Positions 1 through 8,390 of a stretch of DNA of 14,909 bases are shown piece after piece. Within the stretch, counting starts at the first letter, position 1; the number at the start of each line of letters is the position of its first letter. The notes below the pieces were generated by a model. That model saw only the letters and a list, made by a program, of their open reading frames with translations. It was not told the origin of the DNA and searched no databases. The stretch comes from Chromera velia (lineage: Eukaryota > Sar > Chromeraceae): NCBI GenBank assembly GCA_018398765.1, contig JAHBMJ010001400.1, forward strand, positions 7,501-22,409, given 5' to 3'. The translations under genes were made by a program, and so were the position numbers.

Positions 1-1262
1 GAAAGGTAAGAATGAATGTCCGCAAACAGATCTGCCGATTTGACACCCACAGAAAGCAGTTCAACCAAACAAATATTGAGCACTATGACCGTACAAGAGG
101 TAAATGCTTAGCTTTTGAAAGCCTGATCGATCTATGGCCTCTAGCCAGAGGGCCTTGCCCACGACCAGCCATCCTAGCGTTCTTGTTTTTTCTGGGTGAG
201 GCCCGGTACTGGCCACTGGGTCTTAGTCCACCCAGGAGCCCTACCTCCAAATTCTTATGCAAACAAGAGCTGCGCCTCACTCCCACAACTTCAGATTACC
301 CGAGATTACTAGCCGTAATGCTTCCTCATGAAACCCAAGCACCGATAAATGGTCCTCCGAGAAAGGCTCAGTCTGACTTGCAGCACAGAATCTGATATGC
401 AAAAATTTGTAAAGTGGCTCACCTTCTAGCCACCCAGAGCTGGCCCCCTCATCCAGAAAGCCTTTCCAGCTCCTCATCTAGAGCTTGTTAGAGCATACGC
501 ATGGAAAGAATTCAATAGAAGCTTTACTGGGGCAACTTCGTAGGCCCTTTTGCGTGGAGACGGGCCGTGCCCTTCGTGATGGAAGATCGAAATTGCCCTC
601 TCAGGGCAACCAGTAGAGTGAATGTTATAAACCCAAGAAAAAGCAAAGGAACCAATCCTCTGAGCTTTTGATAAAGCCTACTTTCATTGCTGGAGAGCAA
701 GTCTGTGTGATGGGAGAGAGGCGGCACTAGGTTATGCTTTGATCGACTTGAAACATTCGACGGAAAGCCGATTTTGGGAGCCGATTTTAGATCGACCAAC
801 CATGTGACGGCCCTGGAAGGCAAACTATGCGTTGCGAGCCAGGGACCGGCCGGCTACCAAGGCCAAAAAGCACTTCCTGGCTGCACGCTGACCCATCAAA
901 ATGCCGATCTGAAAAATTCTCAGTCAGGTTTTCAGAAAGTTCTCCTCCAGTCAGAAAGTCGGGTCAACAGAATGGGCCTCTATCCACAAAATCTCATTGT
1001 CAAGCATTCCATTGGATTGTATTGGAAGGCTTGACAACGACGAAATCATGTTTAGCTTTTTATTCTAGAACCTCATTTTTGGAGGGGTTACAGATTCTGG
1101 AGTTTTTTCCCCCTCCGGTATCTGTGTTGGCTGGACACCTCTGATTGTTCGTGGGAGTGGTTGCCTCGGTGCAAAAAAGTTGTACAACAACTAAAAGGGA
1201 TAGCGGACTGGTTTGGATCGCTCCATCAGGTCAGTTCGTTTTGTGTCGTTCCACCAGCAACA
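1..1262. other. Non-coding stretch, possibly a long intron
   Basis: No convincing coding region was found here. Short open frames on both strands have no recognisable domain, no low-complexity bias typical of genes here and no neighbouring splice logic. The window opens with GAAAG followed by GTAAGA at base 6, a strong 5' splice-site consensus on the plus strand. Bases 1-5 could therefore be the end of an exon whose intron runs to an acceptor at 1671-1674. That is inference from splice motifs only. Confidence 0.3.
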
Positions 1263-1457
1263 GGGGGGGGTGGACCCTCTCGCAGCGGTACGAAGCAGGC
1301 CAATTTGGTACCCCTGGTGGAAGGGGGGGGTCCGACCTACTCTGCAGGTTTGCGTCCAAAATGTGTCTAGGAGTGCAGAGTAGGTCGGACCCCCCCCTTC
1401 CACCAGGGGTACCAAATTGGCCTGCTTCGTACCCCTGCGAGAGGGTCCACCCCCCCC
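1263..1457. mobile_element. Foldback (MITE-like) element with 84-bp inverted arms
   Basis: The left arm (1263-1346) and right arm (1374-1457) are near-perfect reverse complements separated by a 27-base loop. Each arm carries an outer run of 8 G/C, a GGTAC motif, the palindrome-like core around GCAGGCC, a second run of 8 G/C and the inner sequence GACCTACTCTGCA. No transposase reading frame is present, so it would be non-autonomous. Transcribed, it would form a very long stable hairpin. No clear target-site duplication is visible. It lies in what may be an intron of a plus-strand gene. Confidence 0.8.
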
Positions 1458-1674
1458 TCCAAGTAAGGGAATTGAAAAAATCTTGTTTGCAGAGATGAGC
1501 CTTCTTGGTGCATACAGAAGGCTTTGTACGATGTCTATGAGTGTTTCTGTGTAGCTGCAACCTAGCCATTGTGGTTTCTGAATGACTGACCGGTTTGCCC
1601 TCGGCAAGGCATAAAACTGCCGTCTCCCTTTGCGTGTGTTGTTCACCCCTGCCCCCCTCCTCTGCTCTTTGCAG

Positions 1675-1742
1675 GTCGTGAGTCTCCTCCAGGAGATGCT
1701 TGTTTTGGTTTCCAGTCCTTCCTCAACTCCTCCAGAGCTCAG
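1675..1742 (+). CDS. Candidate internal exon (68 bases), gene unknown
   Basis: This is a short open segment between a good acceptor (pyrimidine-rich tract ending TTTGCAG at 1674) and a good donor (CAG|GTAGGT at 1743). In its first frame it reads VVSLLQEMLVLVSSPSSTPPEL; another frame is also open. There is no family match. With the donor at base 6 and a possible terminal exon at 2677 it could be part of one plus-strand gene. The evidence is splice motifs only, and a chance occurrence is quite possible. Confidence 0.25.
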
Positions 1743-1834
1743 GTAGGTCTTTGCATTTTCGTTAAGGCTGCAGTCTTCAGACTATGAAAAGGAGCAGCGC
1801 CCCTACGTGCCGAGCCTGTGTTTTTTTCTACCTG

Positions 1835-2570
1835 CCTGACTGCCTCCGAAATTTTACCCTTCTTGCCTGCTTGACTACCTTCTAGCTTTTGGCCTTTCTG
1901 TCTGGCTAAATGCCTTCCCAATTTCGGCCTTTCCGCCCGCTTTATTGCCTTCCTAATTTCGGCCTTCGCCGCGCTCCCAATTTTGGTCCTCCTGCCTGCT
2001 CGATTGCCTTCCCAATTTCGGCCTTCTTGCCTACCTGACTGCCTTCTAGAGTTTTGCATTCCTGCCATACTGACTGCTTTCCGATTTTGGCCTTCTTGCC
2101 TGCCTGACTGCCCTCCAAATTTCAGTCTTTCTGTCTGCCTCAATGCTTTCCAAATTTCGGCCTTTCTGTCTGTCTGACTGACTTCGCAATTTCGGCCTTC
2201 CTGCTTGTCCAGTTGCCTTCCCAATTTCGGCTTTCCTTCCTGCTTGATTGCCTTCCCTATTTCGGCCTTCCTTCCCGCCCAAGTTTCCTCCTAATGCTTC
2301 CTAATTTCGGTTATCCTGCTTACCCGATGGCCTTCCTAATTTTGTTCTTCCTGCTGGCCTGACTGTCTTCCCAAGTTCGGCCTTCTTGTGTGTCTGACTG
2401 CCTCCCAGAGTTCGTTCTTTCTGCCCACATGCCTGCCTTCCAATTTTGGTCTTCTTGGCGGCCTGACTGCCTTCCAATTTCGGCCTTCCTGCCCGTTTGA
2501 TTGCCTTCCCGATTTTGGCCTTCCTGCCCGTCCGATTGCTTTCCCAATTTTGATCTTCCTGCTTTCATGT
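1835..2570. repeat. 36-bp minisatellite, about 20 degenerate copies
   Basis: Tandem units resemble TGCCTTCCCAATTTCGGCC followed by TTCCTGCCTGCCTGACT. The plus strand is pyrimidine-rich. Because 36 is a multiple of three, the minus strand stays open over long runs in more than one frame, giving 12-residue peptide repeats such as GRxAEIGKAxRQ. The copies are diverged by substitutions and small indels, and no start or flanking coding sequence supports translation, so I read it as non-coding satellite within a possible intron. Confidence 0.8.
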
Positions 2571-2676
2571 ATCATTCTGATGCAAATTAAAGATACAGGT
2601 TGTGTTTGCATGCATGCTTTTATGTATATTCTGGCGATTCGACTGACTTTCTGTTTGTATGCACGTATTTCTGCAG

Positions 2677-2777
2677 GTGGTGTTTACGGGTGTGCATGTT
2701 TGATATATACTGAGATGCTCCCCCCCTCCCCCCTCCCTGCCCCTGACACGCCCGCCGTTAAGCAGTGCCTCATATGA
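2677..2777 (+). CDS. Candidate terminal exon, gene unknown
   Basis: An acceptor-like TATTTCTGCAG ends at 2676. All three frames downstream end in TGA, the latest at 2775-2777, and an AATAAA follows at 2784-2789. The longest frame reads VYGCACLIYTEMLPPSP and then more proline-rich sequence. It may be the last exon of a plus-strand gene convergent with the minus-strand gene that ends near 3101. There is no family match. Confidence 0.18.
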
Positions 2778-2783
2778 ATTGAA

Positions 2784-2789
2784 AATAAA
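2784..2789 (+). terminator. Possible polyadenylation signal (AATAAA)
   Basis: A canonical AATAAA lies 7 bases downstream of the last candidate plus-strand stop at 2775-2777, just before AT-rich intergenic sequence. The motif is common by chance in AT-rich DNA. Confidence 0.25.
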
Positions 2790-3100
2790 ACAGTTATGAT
2801 CATAAAAAGAAATGCTTCAATCGGATCGATTCAGAGCCATTCAGATACATTTCTTATTGTGTTTTCGTCTTAGTGTTAATTTACGATGATAGGTACTAGA
2901 CAATTTATGGTTTTGAAAAAATATATACTCTATATATACATTTTTTTATTTCATTTTTTAAACATCTTACTAAGCTTAAATAGTCTTAAATAAATTATGA
3001 AAATCAATTAGTTTAAAGGTTAAACTATCTATTTTAATGTTTTAAAAACTAAATTTTTCAAAGTCACTTTCCAATACAAAAGTTTCAATTGTCAGTACAG
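2790..3100. other. AT-rich convergent intergenic spacer
   Basis: No coding region was found. The sequence is markedly AT-rich compared with its flanks and has long A and T runs. On the minus strand an AATAAA (plus-strand 2945-2950) lies about 150 bases beyond the TGA at 3101-3103 and could serve as the polyadenylation signal of the minus-strand gene. Confidence 0.5.
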
Positions 3101-3493
3101 TCAGTTGACCTCCACGACCTTCTCTCCCTCCTCCTCCTCCTCCCCCCCCTCAGTCCTCAATATCTCCAGGACCTTCTTCCCTTTCCCCCCTTCCATCTTT
3201 GTCTTCTTCTCCCCCAGGGACTTCTCTCCTTAAAGGTTAGAAGTGGATGCGAAAGGCACAGAAGGAAAAGCCTCGATGGCTGAGGGGTATTTCCCACAAA
3301 GCTCCGTCCGGTGGGTACCCCGCATGAGGGCGACCGTTTCCTTGACTGCATCCGTACCCAGCCTTCCAGACCACTTCTTCTCAAACTTGCAGAAGTACCA
3401 GATAGACGCCTCTGTCTGCAGACACTGTGATACAGAAACACACACCCATACACATATACAGTGTAACAGTCACAGAGAGAAAGAAAGAGAAAG

Positions 3494-3546
<53 letters not shown>

Positions 3547-3675
3547 GAAGATTGACTGCATGCCTCCTTGCAAAGGATTATCGAGATACACACATACATA
3601 CACACACATACACAAGCATACATACACACAGTGTCATACACACACACATACACACACACACACATACACACACAC

Positions 3676-3706
<31 letters not shown>

Positions 3707-3730
3707 TACACACACACATACACACACAGA

Positions 3731-3766
<36 letters not shown>

Positions 3767-5290
3767 ATACCCTCCTCTCCCCCCTGAAGGACTTAAGGTT
3801 TTGTCGAACTCACCATCTTAGATTCCTCTGAATCGGCCTCAAACGACTTTGTGGGGGCGATTGTTGGGGGCCTCCCCTCAGAAGGGAAGCTCGACATGAG
3901 CTTGAAGGGGATGGCCAGCCTCCATAGCATGGAGCAGTCGGCCTTCACCTCTGCTTTCACCTCTCCATCGGAATCCTGCATGCACATAATTAATTTGAAA
4001 GAATAATTTTATTACCGGAAAGAAAATAATTTGAAGGCAACATTGTTCTGAGTGACTGTCATTCTTGCTCACTGACAGCCTGCAGCAACACACTCAACTG
4101 ACTCTGAGTCATTCAATTCTTATCATTGATAATGAAACAAAAAAACATGAGGTTCATTGAATCTATAGGCTGTGCATCCACTTCGCTCAGTCTTTAAAGT
4201 TACTGTCTGGCTCACTGACCGGCACAAAGCGAAAGTGGTAGCCAGTCGAAACCAAAAGATCCATCGTTTTCAGGAGGTGGGGGGCCAGCCACGTTATGTA
4301 CTCCCGCTGCTTCTGGAGGATAAAGAACTGGACCCCCCCAGCGTGGTTTGCATGTGCATGCATCAACATCTGCACCATTTCGCCAGTCGTGCCGAAGTCC
4401 GTGTCTGCAAGCAAACAGGCAGAGAGACCACATGCATACTGACTCACTTCTTCAACTAAATTGACAAATTTGAATGTGCACCAGAGGGTCCTAACAAATC
4501 TAGAGAGAACACAAAGGACTTCCAAAATCGTATGAAATTCCTCCTGCTAACAACGGTATCGTCACGCTGACTCACCCTGCAGCTTGGTCGAGCTAGTGCC
4601 ATGAAACGCGTCCTGGTTGTCATTGGTGTGCCCGACTTCCAGAAACCCGAGCTTAACCTGCAGACATAATATATAGATAGACTATATATTTCTTTTAGTT
4701 TTCTCCTCCCTCAGACAGACAGACAGACAGATAGACAGACCTCAGACTCTCAAACAGACAGACAGACAGTCTGAGACAGACCTGTCAGTCAGACAGACAG
4801 ACAAACAGACAGACAAACAGAAATGTTAAAAACACCTGCCAGTGGATCTGTATGCTGAGCCTCTTTTTTTTATTTCTCTTTCTTTCTTTCTCTCTAGTGG
4901 TGACTTCTGGGTTGCCAAACCCATCTTGAAACAGACAGACAGCGAGATGGACAGGTACAGAGACAGACAGACAGACAGACAGACAGACCTGCATGTTTCT
5001 TTTATGAGCCAGGTTGTTCAGAAACATAAGCACGGTCTTGTTCTTATTCTCTGAACAAGTGTTGTCCAGCACAAGGTTGAGGTGGCCTAGCCTATACTTG
5101 TAGTTGTGATCGAGGTAGTCCAAGATCGTCTGAAGGATGGTACTGTATAACATGTCATATTTGCACCGTGCCCCTCCATGGTCGGTACAACGAACACGAA
5201 CGCGCACCGACCGTGGGCGAGCGCAGCCACGTACTTATTCCTTGGTCTGTGCACTTTTTCCAAGTCCTTCATGAAATCCTGCATCATCAG

Positions 5291-5384
<94 letters not shown>

Positions 5385-5958
5385 ACACACGCACGCACAG
5401 TGCCACACAATTTTTGTTTTTGCACGTCGCAAAACAGTAAAATGGAAGCCAAAGAAGGGTGTGCGGATAGGTCATGTAGGGGTCAAGGTATGAGGGTAAC
5501 ACAAACTAGAAACAGAAACACACACACAAACACATACACACATACACACATACACACACACACATATATAGAGAGAGAAAGAGAGAGAGACAGAGTGCCA
5601 CGTTTATGCACACACCCGCGTGCGCACACTAGCACACACATATAACAGAATGCACTAAGTGAGTTCGACTGACAGCCAGGTGCGGCGTCGCAGTTGCTGC
5701 TTGCCCCTCAGAGTCTGCATCCATAATCACCGTGAGCACCTCATGAGGGTAAACCCAGGACAGGTACCGTTTGTCATAATACGCTTGCCTCTGCAAACAT
5801 GTGCAAAAATGATTATGAGTATTCATGAGTGTTAGAAAGAAAGAATTTTTTCAAAGAAAGAAAGAAAGAAACTGCTCTGGGCCCCCCACTTGCAAAGTCA
5901 CACACACATATACATATATATATACATATACACACACACATATACACATATACACACA

Positions 5959-6001
<43 letters not shown>

Positions 6002-6007
6002 ATATAG

Positions 6008-6088
<81 letters not shown>

Positions 6089-6288
6089 CGAGAAAGAGAA
6101 GATTGACTGCCTCCCCCAAAGGGATCATCGGCAGAGAGAGAGAGAGAGGGCGCACGAATCAAGACAGGTAGACAGCTACAGCGACTGACAACGGCCATCT
6201 GGAATTTGTTATGCTCAACGAGCGCTTTCTTTGCTCTTTCTCTTTTGTCCAGAAGCGAGGTACTACGGATGCACCAGTTGAAGTACAT
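3101..6288 (-). CDS. DUF7869-like / transposase-like protein, seven visible exons, one frame slip
   Basis: Exons in transcription order: 6288-6190, 5790-5674, 5278-4989, 4657-4576, 4404-4220, 3975-3814, 3415-3101. Donors are GTCAGT, GTGAGT or GTCTGT, acceptors are TGCAG or TTGCAG, and all junction phases agree. The exons together give motifs I associate with the DUF7869 RNase H-like family: a Tyr-Tyr-rich helix then [27 protein letters not shown], and [13 protein letters not shown]. The acidic residues in MDAD, LDN and NDNQD could correspond to a DDE-type triad (inference). Exon 3 is 290 bases and its frame changes between about 5130 and 5160, so one base appears lost. Under the standard code the protein stops at TAA 3230-3232. 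Reading that codon as Gln adds a Lys/Glu-rich tail of 42 residues ending in TGA (3101-3103). The N-terminus is uncertain: ATG 6288 is the first Met, but an upstream exon may be missing beyond the foldback element. Family assignment is from memory of conserved motifs. Confidence 0.6.
3229..3318 (-). other. Alternative 90-base intron in the last exon of the DUF7869-like gene
   Basis: A donor G|GTACCC (first intron base 3318) and an acceptor CTTTAAG (last intron base 3229), preceded by CTAAC as a possible branch point, would excise 90 bases. The frame into the Lys/Glu-rich tail would be kept and the in-frame TAA at 3230-3232 would disappear. This competes with reading TAA as glutamine. Confidence 0.3.
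3477..3763. repeat. Compound (GA)n / (CA)n / (CACATA)n microsatellites
   Basis: GA and GAAA runs at 3477-3549, CA and CACATA runs at about 3588-3726, then GA at 3727-3763. All lie inside the intron between exons 6 and 7 of the minus-strand gene. In the sense of that gene they read (CT)n then (GT)n, twice. The intron is open in several frames only because of these repeats. Confidence 0.9.
3550..3583 (-). repeat. Intron-resident module copy (GCAGTCAATC type)
   Basis: On the minus strand this reads CGATAATCCTTTGCAAGGAGG and then CATGCAGTCAATC, running directly into (CT)n. It matches the modules at 6101-6130, 8241-8275, 9820-9851 and 9901-9930. A more degenerate copy probably sits at about 3768-3797, 20-45 bases from the donor of the same intron. 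Confidence 0.65.
4710..4988. repeat. Two blocks of (CAGA)n tetranucleotide repeat
   Basis: Imperfect CAGA/GACA arrays lie at about 4710-4815 and 4926-4988, inside the intron between exons 3 and 4 of the minus-strand gene. In the gene's sense they are (CTGT)n and begin immediately at the 5' splice site after exon 3, so the donor itself (GTCTGT) is part of the repeat. Confidence 0.85.
5289..5595. repeat. (CA)n and (GA)n microsatellites in an intron
   Basis: Long (CA)n with scattered TA interruptions spans about 5289-5399. A second CA tract spans about 5517-5566 and ends in a short GA tract to 5595. All are in the intron between exons 2 and 3 of the DUF7869-like gene, and no module copy was found here. 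Confidence 0.9.
5898..6082. repeat. (CA)n / (TA)n / (GA)n microsatellites in an intron
   Basis: CA and CATATA runs from about 5898 to 6055 are followed by (GA)n to 6082, inside the intron between exons 1 and 2 of the minus-strand gene. In the gene's sense the order is module (6130-6101), (CT)n, (GT)n, which is the arrangement seen in the other module-bearing introns. Confidence 0.9.
6101..6130 (-). repeat. Intron-resident module copy
   Basis: The minus strand reads CGATGATCCCTTTGGGGGAG then GCAGTCAATC, followed by CTTCTC and a (CT)n tract. It lies about 60 bases downstream of the donor at 6189 in the intron between exons 1 and 2, in sense orientation. Confidence 0.7.
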
Positions 6289-6321
6289 GCAGATGTTGTA
6301 ACGGGTAAATTTTTTATATTT

Positions 6322-6481
6322 TTAAGTGAACAAATTCTATGAACACTTAGAGTCACCTAAAAATTGGGAGTTACCAATTTTTTTCTAGGACTACCTACCA
6401 ATTTTTAAGAAAATCCTAGAAAAAAAATGGTAACTCCCAATTTTTAGGTAACCCTAAGTGTTCATAGAATTTGTTCTTAGT
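6322..6481. mobile_element. AT-rich foldback element with ~62-bp inverted arms
   Basis: The left arm (about 6328-6390) and right arm (about 6414-6476) are nearly perfect reverse complements around a ~23-base loop. Both arms carry AAAAATTGGGAG/CTCCCAATTTTT and the terminal ACAAATTCTATGAACACTTA motif. There is no coding capacity. It sits in the divergent intergenic region, immediately upstream of the first visible exon of the minus-strand gene, where it could have displaced an upstream exon or a promoter (inference). Confidence 0.8.
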
Positions 6482-6587
6482 AATGAATTAGAGTCTAATA
6501 ACTGCGGCTAGAGACTAGTGAGCCCCTGTCTAGCCCGTATATAAAATTTTAGCTTCAAACTCTATGTACTTCTTTCACTAAACTAGG

Positions 6588-6670
6588 TACCAATTTTTTA
6601 AAATTGGGAGTTACTGGCGGTAAAAAATTGGTAGTACTATCAATTCGATGCCAAATTCAACTCCCAATTC
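6588..6670. repeat. Diverged relative of the AT-rich foldback element
   Basis: GTACCAATTTTTTA (6587-6600) pairs with TAAAAAATTGGTAGTAC (6621-6637), and TTGGGAGTT near 6604 pairs with AACTCCCAA near 6659. The same words (TTGGGAGTTAC, ACCAATTTTT) occur in the arms of the element at 6322-6481, so this looks like a decayed or rearranged second copy. Confidence 0.5.
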
Positions 6671-6824
6671 ATTAGGGAACTTCCTATGTAAAAAAGTGAG
6701 GTTTACGGAAACTCAATATAAGAACAAACCAGGTAGCATAGCGAAAGAGGAAATATTGTTAGCTTGAAATCTCGCCTAACTTGCTGTTATTCGCTGCCGC
6801 CGCATTTTTACATACGTTTCCGCA

Positions 6825-8357
6825 ATGGATTTCCCCTTCGTATCTGAGGTGGAGACGGAAGAGGCCTGGGTGAGGGAGGTGCTGTCTCACATTGACAAGT
6901 ACCAGGAAATTCCCTCCACCCTCATAGAACAGCTTGTCATGGTGGATGAGCAATTGTAGAGAACCACTCCTCTGACCGCAGAGAAATATTCTGATGTCCT
7001 TATTAGCTCCGTCAACGAGATGGGATGTGTGATGGGTTTGATCCAGATCAGGCAGCTCAGCAACCTCGTGCAAATCCTGGACAACTCCGCCAGCAACCCC
7101 CTCTACGTAAACGTTACTGCTGCTTTCCTAGCCTCTACAAGTACCCTGAATTACTTTATGGAGTTCTCCGCGGAGCTCCAGTTGGGGGAGAAGGGGCCTC
7201 GAATTACAGACGGCAGGTCTCTCTTTCTGGCCGCCTGTCTCCACCTGTCAGTCCTCAAGAAGACCGACAAGCGGAACTCTTCCTTCGAGAAGGTGGTGAA
7301 GTGCTGGATGCTGAGCTTCAACCGGAGGATTACGGAGCCTCTGGAGGTAAATGCGATTTACCTCGGTCAGTTTGTCCAAAATGCGCACTGAAAAAATGGG
7401 GTGCGTAAGTTGCTACGAGTGGGTACTAGTTGAGGCAACTTCCCCCCCCCCTAAAAAAAGTTTCGCCCCAAAGTTGTTTCTTTTGTGTTTTTGAGTGTCT
7501 TTTGGCTTATTTTTGTGCCCGACTTTGAATAAAATTGCCTGGGGGGGGGGGGGAAAGTTGCCATAAATGGGTACCACTTGTGGCAACTTGCGCACCCCAT
7601 TTCTTCAGTGCGCATTTTAGACAAAGTGGGTACCCCACTCTCCCTTGTGTTTGTCTATGCTTATGGTGGCCGTCAGAGTCTCTTTCTTTTCTGTGTCCCT
7701 TTCAGCTCTTGTCCTTCTTTTCCCTCCCTTTTCCGGTCACCGTGGTGTCACTGAGTGCCTATCATGCAGACCGCCTTTGGCAATGCTTGTGTTAACTTTG
7801 CCCCTTCCCCTTGTGTTTGTTCTCCTTGCTTGAATGCAGTGTGCAAGGATCTGCAGACGCGCCAGCTGGACCGAAGAATGGTTTTCCTGTACGACCTGAC
7901 CGATTCCTTCATGACGGCCATCTCCACCCACCTTAATTCCAACCGGGGACCGAAGAGGGCGCTCTTGAAGCCCACCGACATCAAGGAGACGCAGATTGTC
8001 AACTACGTCAAGGAGACTCTGAAACTCCAGCTGAGGCCATCTCAGTTATCCCTGGGCATGGCAGCATGGCAGCTCGGGAGGCACACCTGTGACTTGATCA
8101 ACGCGGAGGATAAAGCCATCGTCGCCGAGCGCATCGGGAGGAGAGGGGAAAAGATGTCCACCATCAATGGGAAGAGGCTCGCGGGTCCTACTTTTATCAA
8201 GGTACGTGCATTTACTGAAAGCATTTCTCTGCTCTCTCTGCCAATAATCCCTTGAGGAGAGGCTGCAGTCAATCTCCTCTCTCTCTCTCTCTGTGAGTGT
8301 GCATGTGTGTGTGTGTGTGTGTATGTGTGTGTGTATGTGTGTGTGACACTGTGTGTA

Positions 8358-8390
<33 letters not shown>

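Noticed and set aside
12-477. Short overlapping frames at the window start
   Set aside because: No family, no splice support and comparable open frames on both strands; treated as non-coding.
3243-3831. Long open frames of His/Thr/Tyr and Arg/Glu repeats on the plus strand
   Set aside because: These are translations of (CA)n and (GA)n microsatellites inside introns of the minus-strand gene. All frames are open for the same trivial reason.
6957-6959. Treating the first TAG as the true end of a 44-residue protein
   Set aside because: The same frame continues for about 400 bases of protein-like sequence to a phase-consistent splice donor, so a genuine stop here is unlikely unless the gene is dead.
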